Source: Flavobacteriales bacterium
GTDB taxonomy: Bacteria; Bacteroidota; Bacteroidia; Flavobacteriales; BACL11
Direction of reading: 5' to 3'
Length of the DNA: 46,482 bases
Assembly (NCBI GenBank): GCA_014239655.1
Contig: JAAZYM010000023.1
Span: 1 to 46,482, forward strand
The notes under the pieces were generated by a model. The model made no database searches. It was not told the DNA's origin and saw only the letters and a list, made by a program, of their open reading frames with translations. Position numbers and translations under genes: made by a program. Positions 17,018 to 25,413 of this stretch are shown in pieces. Positions within the stretch are counted from its first letter, which is position 1, and every line of letters starts with the position of its first letter.

Positions 17018-18281
17018 ATATATCAGAAATAATATTATTATAAGCCTAATGCTTTTAAGTGGTTTGGCTAATGGACAAAGAACAACGCTCTTGATGGGAG
17101 GTATAGCACATCTTGGTAACGGAGAAAAAATAGATAATTCAATCATCAGTATAAAAGAAGGAAAAATAGATCTAGTCGCTGATTTATCTAAAATCAGAAT
17201 TGACCCAGATGCATTTGACACAATATATAAGATATACGGGAAACACGTATACCCGGGCTTTATTTTAACCAACACAAAATTAGGTATAACAGAAATTGAT
17301 CAAGTTAGAGCGACTCATGATTTTAGAGAAGTGGGAGATTTTAATCCTAATATTAGTTCACAAATTGCATTTAATGTGCAGTCAAAAATAATTGAAACCG
17401 TAAGAACTAATGGAGTGTTAATAACACAAGCAACACCGCAAGGAGGTGTTATTTCAGGACAATCATCAGTTATGTATCTCAGTGGATGGAACTGGGAAGA
17501 TGCAACGTGTAAAGCAAATGACGGGGTGCATCTAAGATGGCCATCATCATACTATAATACAGGTTGGTGGGCAGAACAAGGAAAAAGAGAGAAAAATAAA
17601 GAGCATAACAAAAAGGTTAATGAGATAATTGGTTTTTTTGAAAAATCTTTGTCTTACTCTAAATCTAACAATACTGTTGATCTTAAAATGGAGAGTATGA
17701 AAGGGCTTTTTAATGGCACAAAAAACCTATACCTGCATGCAAATTATGCTAATGATATAATAGATGGAATAGATATATGTAAAAGATTCAAGATAAAAAA
17801 GATCGTTCTAGTAGGAGGAGAAGATGCTCATAAAGTAATCAATCATTTGAAAGAAAATAATATTGATGTAATCTTAAATAGAGTTCATCGATTACCAAAA
17901 AATGAAGATAGCTCTATTGACCAACCATATATACAAGCATCAATATTACATAAAAACAATATCAAGTTTGCATTTAGTTATGCAGGGGGAATGGAAGCAA
18001 TGGGGTCAAGAAATCTACCCTTCACAGCAGGAACTGCTGTTTCATATGGATTAGATTATGAAAATGCTATAAAATCACTTACTCTAAATCCGGCAGAAAT
18101 TCTAGGTATAGACAAAACACTCGGTTCAATTGAACAAGGAAAAGAAGCAACATTTTTTATTTCAGAGGGAGATGCTCTGAATACCATAAAAAATAATGTA
18201 CAATATATTTTTATAAAAGGAGAAGAAATTAATCTTGAAAATCATCAAAGCAAACTATATAAAAAGTACAAGGACCACTAG
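17010..18281 (+). CDS. Secreted amidohydrolase-like protein, metal site apparently missing
   Basis: A 423-residue protein with a signal peptide (about 1-22, ending near ANGQ). It has the amidohydrolase composite-domain frame (YGKHVYPGFI near residue 80; SLTLNPAEILGIDKTLGSIEQGKEA near 355-380), but the HxH site is replaced by TNTKLG, so it is probably not a normal metal hydrolase. It overlaps the preceding amidohydrolase gene by 8 bp (ATGAATAA), indicating coupled translation, and the two proteins may form a complex in which only the upstream one is catalytic. That partnership is inference. Its stop overlaps convergent yhbP by CTAG. Confidence 0.85.
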   Translation: MNKYIRNNIIISLMLLSGLANGQRTTLLMGGIAHLGNGEKIDNSIISIKEGKIDLVADLSKIRIDPDAFDTIYKIYGKHVYPGFILTNTKLGITEIDQVRATHDFREVGDFNPNISSQIAFNVQSKIIETVRTNGVLITQATPQGGVISGQSSVMYLSGWNWEDATCKANDGVHLRWPSSYYNTGWWAEQGKREKNKEHNKKVNEIIGFFEKSLSYSKSNNTVDLKMESMKGLFNGTKNLYLHANYANDIIDGIDICKRFKIKKIVLVGGEDAHKVINHLKENNIDVILNRVHRLPKNEDSSIDQPYIQASILHKNNIKFAFSYAGGMEAMGSRNLPFTAGTAVSYGLDYENAIKSLTLNPAEILGIDKTLGSIEQGKEATFFISEGDALNTIKNNVQYIFIKGEEINLENHQSKLYKKYKDH

Positions 18282-18706
18282 TCTTTTTTCCAAACAATAT
18301 TCTTTCCAAATCCCAAATTATTATCTACCATTTTAATAAAATTAATTTCAAAGAACCACAAGTGTAACGGAAAATCTTCTGCATAGGGGTATTTAGCTAG
18401 ATACCTTTGAGTAGCTGATTTTAAATCATCTAGCTTAATTGGCTGAATCTTACCTAGTAACTGTACTCCCTTTATTTGCATATAATCATTATTATCAATA
18501 GCGATTGTGGCTGCCACATTATTGTTTTTAATAAATTGTTTTGCATGATTAGTGTGTGGGTCTGAAGAAAAAATCAAACAGTTTTTATCTTTATTATAAA
18601 CATAATAACAGTTTGCAGAATATGGAAAATTATCTTTGGATGTTGCAAGAGATAATAGATGATTATTTAAAATAAATGATACTAAGCGTTTATCAATATC
18701 TAGCAT
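18278..18706 (-). CDS. YhbP-like (UPF0306) split-barrel protein
   Basis: A 142-residue protein of the pyridoxamine-phosphate-oxidase-like split-barrel superfamily. The C-terminal DNNLGFGKNIVWKKD closely resembles the C-terminus of E. coli YhbP, as do the IKGVQLLGKI and HAKQF stretches, so I assign it to that family (UPF0306). Members probably bind a flavin or heme-like cofactor; a biochemical role is not established. Its start overlaps the trpS stop by one base (TAATG), so it is co-translated with trpS, and its stop overlaps the convergent amidohydrolase gene by 4 bp. Confidence 0.75.
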   Translation of the reverse strand: MLDIDKRLVSFILNNHLLSLATSKDNFPYSANCYYVYNKDKNCLIFSSDPHTNHAKQFIKNNNVAATIAIDNNDYMQIKGVQLLGKIQPIKLDDLKSATQRYLAKYPYAEDFPLHLWFFEINFIKMVDNNLGFGKNIVWKKD

Positions 18707-19674
18707 TAATAACCAATATTTTTCCTGACTCGAGACAATACTTTATCAGCAATAATTGATGCTTTCTTTGCTCCAGAAACTAGCTCTTGCTCAATAATAT
18801 CAGTATTATCCATAAGTGAATTATACCTCTCTCTTTGGCTAGCAAATTTCTCACATATTAATTCAAACAATTCTTTTTTTGCATTGCCATATCCAAAATT
18901 TCCCGCTCTATATTTTCTGGCTAAAATATCACTTTGTTCTTTAGAGGCTAATAGATTATAAATCTTATATACATTACAATCATCAGGATTCTTTTTTTCT
19001 TCAAGAGATAAACCATCTGTCTTTATAGACATTATTTGTTTACTTAGTTTTTTTTCTGGAAGAAAAATATTAATAATATTATTGTATGATTTACTCATCT
19101 TCTGACCATCTGTTCCAGGGATTATCATCACTCTTTCATCTATACTAACAGTTGGCAAGACAAAAGAATCTGGATATACATGATTAAATGCCCCTGCTAT
19201 ATCTCTTGTAATTTCTAGATGCTGAACTTGGTCCTTACCTACAGGTACAATATCGGCATCATATAATAAAATATCTGCGGCCATAAGTACTGGGTAAGTA
19301 AAAAGTCCAGAATTAACAGATGATAATCTATCTGATTTATCTTTAAAAGAATGGGCATTGGCCAGCATTGGAAAAGGAGTAAAGCAGTTTAAATACCATG
19401 TAAGCTCACATACCTGAGTAACATCAGATTGCCTATAAAATAAATTCTTTTTTGTGTCAAAACCAAACGCCAACCAAGCTGCTGCAGTTGAATATGTATT
19501 CTTTTTTAAAAGATTTCCATCTCTAATAGTAGTGAATGAATGAAGATCTGCAATAAAAAACAAACTCTCATTCTTAGGGTCTTGTGACATCTTTATTGCA
19601 GGAATTATTGCTCCTAGCAAATTACCTAAATGAGGCTCTCCTGTGCTTTGTATTCCTGTTAATATTCTAGACAT
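18706..19674 (-). CDS. trpS: Tryptophanyl-tRNA synthetase
   Basis: Class I synthetase charging tRNA-Trp, 322 residues as usual for bacterial TrpRS. The HIGH-type motif is HLGN at 15-18 (GIQSTGEPHLGN) and the second signature is KMSKS at 192-196. The GKDQVQHLEITRDIA stretch at 146-160 is typical of TrpRS and contacts tryptophan. First gene of a trpS-yhbP operon, divergent from plsC by 46 bp. No clear TAnnTTTG was found for it on the minus strand; the nearest is TATTTTTA. Confidence 0.96.
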   Translation of the reverse strand: MSRILTGIQSTGEPHLGNLLGAIIPAIKMSQDPKNESLFFIADLHSFTTIRDGNLLKKNTYSTAAAWLAFGFDTKKNLFYRQSDVTQVCELTWYLNCFTPFPMLANAHSFKDKSDRLSSVNSGLFTYPVLMAADILLYDADIVPVGKDQVQHLEITRDIAGAFNHVYPDSFVLPTVSIDERVMIIPGTDGQKMSKSYNNIINIFLPEKKLSKQIMSIKTDGLSLEEKKNPDDCNVYKIYNLLASKEQSDILARKYRAGNFGYGNAKKELFELICEKFASQRERYNSLMDNTDIIEQELVSGAKKASIIADKVLSRVRKNIGY

Positions 19675-19690
19675 ATCTTGTTTTTCAACT

Positions 19691-19716
19691 TTGTAAAAAT
19701 AGGATTTTTATCTTTG
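19691..19716 (+). promoter_or_regulatory. Promoter for plsC-gatC, leaderless spacing
   Basis: TTG at 19691-19693, a 15-nt spacer, and TATCTTTG at 19709-19716, followed by TAAA and the plsC ATG. The region contains a direct repeat of CTTTGTAAAA (one copy at the TTG, one at the -7 element). The 4-nt distance to the ATG predicts a leaderless mRNA. The spacer is shorter than the usual 17-23 nt. Confidence 0.6.
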
Positions 19717-19720
19717 TAAA

Positions 19721-20479
19721 ATGAAATGGACTAATTTTAATCTTAAAACTTTTAGTTCTTTATTAAGTGCATTATGGAGATTATGGTTTTTTCTGATCTT
19801 TCTAGTTGTTTTTATATTCTTTATTCCTCTTCTTTTCTTTTTTACAAAAATATATAGAGATCAGAAAGCTGTCTGTCAAATAACTCGATTTTGGTCTAAA
19901 GCAACACTACTTTTCTCAGGTGTCTTACTTAATATAGATTTAGAAGAAGAGCTAGAAAAAAACACAACATATATAATATGCCCTAATCATGTCTCTTCAA
20001 TTGATATTCCTGTAATACTTGCGGTTTTTTCAAGGCCTGTATTGTTTATGGCAAAGCAAGAATATTCAAAGATTCCAATATTTGGTTGGTTCTATAAAAG
20101 AAACACCATAATTGTGAATCGAGAAAATAAAAAAGATGCTTACGGGGCATTCGTGTCCTCTAGCAACAAGTTAGATAATGGCTTTAATGTTTGTATTTTT
20201 CCAGAAGGAGGGGTGCCTCCTCCACAAACTATCTTGAGAAGATTTAAGAATGGGCCATTTAAATTAGCAATTGAAAAGAATATAAAAATTGTTCCAGTAA
20301 GTATGCCAAATAATAAACAGTGCTTTCCATGGAGTTATCTCAAGGGAAGACCCAGAACTCTTAATATTAAAGTTCATGCACCAATAGATTGTAGTAAAAA
20401 AGAAAATAAGGATATTAAAAATTTGAATAATAAAGTATACAATACTATTTTTGAGGAATTAAGTACTTATGAAAGTTGA
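19721..20479 (+). CDS. plsC: 1-acyl-sn-glycerol-3-phosphate acyltransferase
   Basis: Membrane acyltransferase making phosphatidic acid from lysophosphatidic acid. It has 252 residues with a long N-terminal hydrophobic stretch (about 18-44). The catalytic HX4D motif is His90-Asp95 in NHVSSID, and the substrate-binding FPEGG motif is at 160-164, followed by KIVPVSM. In Bacteroidota some members acylate other lipids, so the substrate is by family inference. It overlaps gatC by 11 bp and has its own near-consensus promoter. Confidence 0.88.
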   Translation: MKWTNFNLKTFSSLLSALWRLWFFLIFLVVFIFFIPLLFFFTKIYRDQKAVCQITRFWSKATLLFSGVLLNIDLEEELEKNTTYIICPNHVSSIDIPVILAVFSRPVLFMAKQEYSKIPIFGWFYKRNTIIVNRENKKDAYGAFVSSSNKLDNGFNVCIFPEGGVPPPQTILRRFKNGPFKLAIEKNIKIVPVSMPNNKQCFPWSYLKGRPRTLNIKVHAPIDCSKKENKDIKNLNNKVYNTIFEELSTYES

Positions 20480-20765
20480 TAATAAATTAATCTCTGATCT
20501 TGCAAAGCTTGCAAAACTTCAATTTGATGAAAAAAGCTCATTAAATATGCAAGAAGATTTCAGAAAAATCTTAGCCTTTGTAGATAAACTCTCTGAAATT
20601 AACACAGAAGATATTGAGCCGCTAAAATATCTTAGTGAGGAAATAAATGTATTAAGAGACGATGAAAAAGCAGAAAACATATCACAAAAAGATGCTTTGA
20701 AAAATGCCCCAGAAAAAGATTCTGACTATATACTTGTACCTAAAGTCATTAATAAATCTAAATAA
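20469..20765 (+). CDS. gatC: Asp/Glu-tRNA amidotransferase subunit C
   Basis: The 98-residue small subunit of the GatCAB complex that converts Glu-tRNA(Gln) or Asp-tRNA(Asn) to the amidated forms; it wraps around and stabilises GatA. The family pattern is visible: LAKLAKLQFDE at the N-terminus, ILAFVDKLSEINTEDIEPL in the middle and LRDDE followed by a proline-poor C-terminus with DYILVPKVI. gatA and gatB are not in this window. It overlaps plsC by 11 bp and is followed by an inverted repeat that may end the transcript. Confidence 0.93.
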   Translation: MKVDNKLISDLAKLAKLQFDEKSSLNMQEDFRKILAFVDKLSEINTEDIEPLKYLSEEINVLRDDEKAENISQKDALKNAPEKDSDYILVPKVINKSK

Positions 20766-20769
20766 ATTC

Positions 20770-20798
20770 TTTTTTAAGCTAAGAATACTCTTAAAAAA
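20770..20798. terminator. Possible AT-rich bidirectional terminator between gatC and LD-carboxypeptidase
   Basis: TTTTTTAAG at 20770-20778 and CTTAAAAAA at 20790-20798 form a 9-bp perfect stem with an 11-nt loop. Runs of T or A in the stem supply a U-tract in either direction. It lies between two convergent genes (stops at 20765 and 20815), where a shared terminator is expected, but the stem has only one G-C pair next to the loop, so its strength is doubtful. Confidence 0.4.
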
Positions 20799-20814
20799 CT
20801 TACTAGTTCTATAA

Positions 20815-21705
20815 TTACTGCGTTAATATTACTTCTTTATTAATGTCTATATCTGATTTTTTACCAAAAATAATAGACTGGTTATTCTTCATATGACCTG
20901 CTGGAAAATCAAAACAGACTGGAAAATTATAATCTTTAATATGCTCATAAACTATCTCATTTGCTGACTTACCAAAAGAATTTGAGTTATCATGCATATC
21001 TTTCATCTCTCCAACAATTAAGGCTTTAATATCTACAAATTTATCATTCCTTTTTAGATTCAAAATCATTCTGTCTATATGATATAAATATTCATCCAGA
21101 TCTTCAATAAAAAGAATCTTACCTCGAGTATCGAGATCAGTTGCTGAACCTAAGAGGCTATATATCACAGAAAGATTACCTCCTACTATTTCTCCACTAA
21201 CATTTCCTTTCCTATTTAAAGAATTAGCGTGACAAAAAATATTATTTGATGCCAAAAAAAGACAATTATATAATGTCTCTAAGCATTCCTTTGTATTGTC
21301 TAGAAAATTTATAGGCATAGTTGAATGTAAAGAGGCTATTCCTATATTATTTATGTGAGAATGAAGCACAGTAATATCACTATAGCCAATAATCCATTTG
21401 GGATGCTTAATTAGATTTGTAAAATCAATCAAATCAATAATACGGGCGGTCCCATAACCACCTCTAGAACAAATAATAGCTTTTATACTATCATCATCTA
21501 TCATGGATTGAAAATCATCAGCTCTTTCTCTATCAGTACCAGCAAATTGATTTTCTTTATTCAAAATATTATTACCCATAACAATTATGAGTCCCCATTC
21601 TTTTAAAATATTAATAGCTGGCTCCAACTCTGTTAAAGATATATGGCGAGCAGTAGCAACTAAAGCAACCTTGTCTCCCTTATTTAACTTATCTGGAATA
21701 ATCAT
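20815..21705 (-). CDS. ldcA: LD-carboxypeptidase, peptidase family S66
   Basis: Cytoplasmic serine peptidase that removes the terminal D-Ala from murein tetrapeptides during peptidoglycan recycling. The 296-residue protein has the family's nucleophile Ser109 in GYSDIT, Glu201 in FIEDLDE and His271 in FPAGH, the expected Ser-Glu-His triad. ICSRGGYG at 78-85 is another conserved stretch. There is no signal peptide, in agreement with cytoplasmic muropeptide recycling. Divergent from metG and convergent with gatC. Confidence 0.92.
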   Translation of the reverse strand: MIIPDKLNKGDKVALVATARHISLTELEPAINILKEWGLIIVMGNNILNKENQFAGTDRERADDFQSMIDDDSIKAIICSRGGYGTARIIDLIDFTNLIKHPKWIIGYSDITVLHSHINNIGIASLHSTMPINFLDNTKECLETLYNCLFLASNNIFCHANSLNRKGNVSGEIVGGNLSVIYSLLGSATDLDTRGKILFIEDLDEYLYHIDRMILNLKRNDKFVDIKALIVGEMKDMHDNSNSFGKSANEIVYEHIKDYNFPVCFDFPAGHMKNNQSIIFGKKSDIDINKEVILTQ

Positions 21706-21723
21706 TTTTGATACATTATAACT

Positions 21724-21731
21724 TATATTTG
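21724..21731 (+). promoter_or_regulatory. -7 promoter element for metG
   Basis: TATATTTG matches TAnnTTTG exactly and lies 25 nt before the metG start codon. A TTG at 21708-21710 is 13 nt upstream, too close for the consensus, so only the -7 part is supported. Confidence 0.4.
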
Positions 21732-21756
21732 CTAAAATATATTTTTTAATAGATAA

Positions 21757-23424
21757 ATGGAGAAGAAACGCTTTACAATAACATCTGCATTATTATATGC
21801 AAATGGTCCAATTCATCTAGGGCATCTAGCTGGAGCTTATCTTCCTGCTGACATCTTTGCTCGCTATCAAAAACTAAAAGGTCATGATGTTGCTTTTATT
21901 TGTGGATCTGACGAACATGGAGCTGCAATTACACTACAAGCCAAAAAAGACAATGTCAGTCCTAAAGAAATTATAGACAAGTATCATGAATTAAATAAAA
22001 AATCATTTAAAGAGTTTGGTATCAATTTTAGTTTCTATGACCGAACATCATCTGCTGAACATCATGAAAATGCTCAAGAAATATTTACACTATTAGAAAA
22101 AAATAACAGCTTCACAAAAAAAACATCTCAACAATTCTATGATGAAACAAACAAACAATTTTTAGCAGATCGATATATTATAGGAACTTGCCCTAAGTGT
22201 TCGAATGAAGAAGCATATGGAGATCAATGTGAAAAATGTGGGTCTGCATTAAGCCCTGAGGAATTAATAAATCCAAAATCTAGCTTAAGCGGAGAAGCTC
22301 CAATATTAAAGGAAACTACACACTGGTATCTACCTATGCAAAGACATGAAGAGTGGCTAAAAGAATGGATAAATAACGGGGAGTTTAACCAAAAAAGAAA
22401 TCATGATCCCAAATCATGGAAGAGTCAAGTAATTGGACAATGCAACTCATGGATTGAAAGCGGCCTAAAAGAGCGCTCTATGACAAGAGATCTAGATTGG
22501 GGGGTTAAAGTTCCAGTAGAAAATAACGAAGAGAAAGTTCTATATGTTTGGTTAGATGCACCCATAGGATATATTACTGCAACTAAAAAATTTGCTAAAA
22601 AACAGGGGGTAGATTGGAAAAGATATTGGAAAAATAATGAAAGTGAAATAATACACTTTATCGGTAAAGATAATATTGTTTTTCATTGTATTATTTTCCC
22701 AATAATTCTAAAAGAATTAGGTGGGTATAGTCTCCCTACAAATGTACCGGCCAATGCTTTCTTAAACCTTGAGGGAAGGAAGCTTTCCACATCAAAAAAT
22801 TGGGCTATATGGCTTCATGAATATCTAACTGATTTTAAAAACCAACAAGACACATTAAGATATGTATTATGCGCAACAGCTCCAGAAAGTAAAGACACTG
22901 ACTTCACATGGAAAGATTTCCAAGCTAGAAATAACAATGAACTAGTTGCTGTTTTTGGTAATTTCATAAATAGAGTTATGGTTCTAACGAACAAATATTG
23001 GGAAGGAGTAGTTCCTGAAAGAAGTCAGCTAACCAAATATGACAACCAAATACTTGATTCAATAAAAGAATATCCAAAAAGAATTGGTGATAGTATCGAA
23101 AAATATAGACTCCGAGAAGCACTGAATGAATTAATGAATTTAGCAAGAACAGGAAACAAATACCTTGCTGAAACCGAACCTTGGAAATGCAAAAAAACAG
23201 ATGAAGAGAGAACAAAAACAATAATAAACGTCTCTATACAAATATCAGCTGCTCTAGCTGTCCTTTGTGAGCCCTTCCTTCCTTATACTTCAAAAAAATT
23301 AAAAACCCTATTAAATATGAAGGAGATAATATGGGATGATATTAGTGCTTCTATGATTCCAGATCTACAGAAAATAAAAAAACATGAACATCTTTTTACT
23401 AAAATCGAAGATCATGAAATTTAA
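21757..23424 (+). CDS. metG: Methionyl-tRNA synthetase, short form without the C-terminal tRNA-binding domain
   Basis: Class I synthetase charging tRNA-Met. The HIGH motif is HLGH at 20-23, a four-Cys zinc knuckle is at C145, C148, C158 and C161, and the KMSKS equivalent is KLSTS near 343-347. It ends at residue 555, just after the anticodon-binding helical domain. Many Bacteroidota MetG proteins have roughly 680-690 residues with a C-terminal EMAP/Trbp111-like domain; here the stop comes where that linker would begin and the next gene starts 28 bp later, so the domain is absent, not shifted out of frame. Confidence 0.94.
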   Translation: MEKKRFTITSALLYANGPIHLGHLAGAYLPADIFARYQKLKGHDVAFICGSDEHGAAITLQAKKDNVSPKEIIDKYHELNKKSFKEFGINFSFYDRTSSAEHHENAQEIFTLLEKNNSFTKKTSQQFYDETNKQFLADRYIIGTCPKCSNEEAYGDQCEKCGSALSPEELINPKSSLSGEAPILKETTHWYLPMQRHEEWLKEWINNGEFNQKRNHDPKSWKSQVIGQCNSWIESGLKERSMTRDLDWGVKVPVENNEEKVLYVWLDAPIGYITATKKFAKKQGVDWKRYWKNNESEIIHFIGKDNIVFHCIIFPIILKELGGYSLPTNVPANAFLNLEGRKLSTSKNWAIWLHEYLTDFKNQQDTLRYVLCATAPESKDTDFTWKDFQARNNNELVAVFGNFINRVMVLTNKYWEGVVPERSQLTKYDNQILDSIKEYPKRIGDSIEKYRLREALNELMNLARTGNKYLAETEPWKCKKTDEERTKTIINVSIQISAALAVLCEPFLPYTSKKLKTLLNMKEIIWDDISASMIPDLQKIKKHEHLFTKIEDHEI

Positions 23425-23452
23425 AAACAACTTAAAAAACTAAACAACTAAA

Positions 23453-24556
23453 ATGAAAAAAATTACACTACTATCTCTATTTTGTCTTATACAGCTTCAG
23501 GCTTACTCTCAATGTAATAATCGATATCAAACAGAAATCTTTAGCTCTGTCAATATTACTACTGTTAATTATTCAGATGTTTTCAGTGATGACGCTCACG
23601 AAATGGATATATATATGGCTAATGGGGATACTGTAACAAATAGGCCATTAATTATATTCCATCACGGAGGATCATACTATCAAGGGAGTAAAAGTAATCC
23701 AGGGTGTGTAGATTTCTGTACGGCATTTGCTAAAAGAGGATATGTAGCTGTATCAGCCAACTACCGATTAGTTTCGTTATTAAACATTATCAGTTTTTTA
23801 GCCAACCACTCTGAACAATATGAAGAGGTTTTAAAAGCTACCTCGGACATGAAATCTGCCGTACGATTCTTTAAGAAGGATTTCTCAAATGGTAATACAT
23901 ATGGTATTGATACAAATGCAATCTTTGTAGGAGGAATATCTTCTGGGGGTGTAACTGCAATCCATACTGCATATATAGATGATATAACAGACTTACCTAC
24001 AAGCCCAATTGATGTTCAGGCTATTGCAAACTCCCTAGGGGGGTTAGATGGTGATGCTGGAAATAATGGCTTTTCATCTTCTGTTAATGGTATTGTTAAT
24101 TTTGCGGGAGGGATCCAGCAGTTAAGCTGGATTGATAATAATGATGAACCTATCTTTAGTGCTCAAGGAGATAATGATGTAGTTGTAAACTATAATTGTG
24201 GACCCGGACTAAACAATCCATCAGTATTAGATCTTTGTGGGCTAGGAGAAATTCATCCAATATGTGATAATCTAGGAGTGATAAATCAATCTCTCACATT
24301 TTATAATGTAAATCATGGTTGGGTCATTGGAAATTCCCAATCTGAGTTTATACAAGCCATTGACTCTTCGAGCAATTTTCTATATCAACTACTTCCTTGT
24401 AATCAAACAACAAATTTCTCTGAAAATTTTACAAATAAAAAACGCCTATTCAAAATTACTAATATCTTAGGTGAAGAAACAAAAAAGAGATTTAACTCTC
24501 TATTATTCTATATATATGATAATGGCTCCATTGAAAAGAAATTTTTTGTCAAATAA
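23453..24556 (+). CDS. Secreted alpha/beta-hydrolase with a short T9SS-like C-terminal tail
   Basis: A 367-residue protein with a signal peptide (about 1-19, YSQ). The hydrolase core has an oxyanion-hole HHGG at 70-73, the nucleophile elbow GISSG with Ser163, an acid candidate in AQGDNDVVV and a His in NHGWV, in the order of carboxylesterases of the BD-FAE/lipase type. The last 40 residues (ITNILGEETKK, then FYIYDNGSIEKKFFVK) resemble the final part of type A sorting domains of the type IX secretion system, so it is probably exported to the cell surface. Substrate unknown. It follows metG by 28 bp and precedes the pseudouridine synthase by 12 bp. Confidence 0.82.
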   Translation: MKKITLLSLFCLIQLQAYSQCNNRYQTEIFSSVNITTVNYSDVFSDDAHEMDIYMANGDTVTNRPLIIFHHGGSYYQGSKSNPGCVDFCTAFAKRGYVAVSANYRLVSLLNIISFLANHSEQYEEVLKATSDMKSAVRFFKKDFSNGNTYGIDTNAIFVGGISSGGVTAIHTAYIDDITDLPTSPIDVQAIANSLGGLDGDAGNNGFSSSVNGIVNFAGGIQQLSWIDNNDEPIFSAQGDNDVVVNYNCGPGLNNPSVLDLCGLGEIHPICDNLGVINQSLTFYNVNHGWVIGNSQSEFIQAIDSSSNFLYQLLPCNQTTNFSENFTNKKRLFKITNILGEETKKRFNSLLFYIYDNGSIEKKFFVK

Positions 24557-24568
24557 AAGCTATCCTAT

Positions 24569-25372
24569 ATGCCAGAAAAGAAAAAAAGATATAATGGAAT
24601 TAAAAAGAAACAAGTGTCTGCTAGTACATTTAAAAGGAACAATAAGAATAAAGGAGCAAACGATGGTTTAATAAGGCTTAACAAACACATTGCTCACTCT
24701 GGAATATGCTCTCGAAGAGAAGCCGATAAATTTATTGAAGCAGGTGTTGTTAGTGTTAATGGAAAGGTCGTTACTCAAATGGGTTATAAGGTTAAAAAAG
24801 ATGATGTTGTAAAATTTAACAATTCAACTATAAAGAATCAAAAAACTAGATATCTTCTTCTTAATAAACCAAAAAACTATGTTTCTAGGTTTAATGATCC
24901 ATTTAAGAAAAACTCTATTATGAGGCTTATTGAAGGAAAATGTAAGGAAACTGTATCGCCAATTGGAAAGCTAGACAAAACAACAACCGGATTAATTCTA
25001 TTTACAAATGATAACGATCTAATAAAAAAACTCAGTAAAAAAACTCAGCGAATTAAAAGCATATACCAGATACATTTGAATAAAAACCTAAATAATACAG
25101 ATTTAAAAAAGATTAAAGAAATGCCATTTCCAAATGATTTTAAACTAAAAATAAATGACATCTCTTATACAAACATGAAGGATAAGAAAGAAGTTGGTGT
25201 TGAAATACAAGCTCCAACAAATAATGCAATAAAGAATCTTTTTGAAAAATTTGGATATAAAGTAACCAAAGCTGATAGGGTGTTTTATGGTGGTCTAACA
25301 AAAAAGAACCTAGGAAGGAAGGAAAGTCGCTTTCTAACAGAAGAAGAAGTATCAATTTTAAAACGACAATAG
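24569..25372 (+). CDS. Pseudouridine synthase of the RsuA/RluB/RluF family
   Basis: A 267-residue rRNA (or tRNA) pseudouridine synthase. After a basic Lys/Asn-rich N-terminal tail (about 1-32), an S4 RNA-binding domain is seen (LNKHIAHSGICSRREADKFI, then VNGK) and then the catalytic domain with GKLDKTTTGLILFTND, in which Asp136 is the expected nucleophilic residue. The later DRVFYGGL part is close to the RluF/RluB pattern. The exact uridine cannot be told from the sequence. It follows the secreted hydrolase gene by 12 bp. Confidence 0.9.
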   Translation: MPEKKKRYNGIKKKQVSASTFKRNNKNKGANDGLIRLNKHIAHSGICSRREADKFIEAGVVSVNGKVVTQMGYKVKKDDVVKFNNSTIKNQKTRYLLLNKPKNYVSRFNDPFKKNSIMRLIEGKCKETVSPIGKLDKTTTGLILFTNDNDLIKKLSKKTQRIKSIYQIHLNKNLNNTDLKKIKEMPFPNDFKLKINDISYTNMKDKKEVGVEIQAPTNNAIKNLFEKFGYKVTKADRVFYGGLTKKNLGRKESRFLTEEEVSILKRQ

Positions 25373-25379
25373 ATTATAC

Positions 25380-25408
25380 AATTAAATAGATTTTCTCGTT
25401 ATTTAATT
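25380..25408. repeat. AT-rich inverted repeat upstream of the AsmA-like gene
   Basis: AATTAAATA at 25380-25388 and TATTTAATT at 25400-25408 form a perfect 9-bp inverted repeat with an 11-nt loop, lying 5 nt before the AsmA-like start codon and 7 nt after the preceding stop. It could be a weak terminator, an operator or chance in AT-rich sequence; no G-C pairs support the stem. Confidence 0.25.
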
Positions 25409-25413
25409 ATAGT

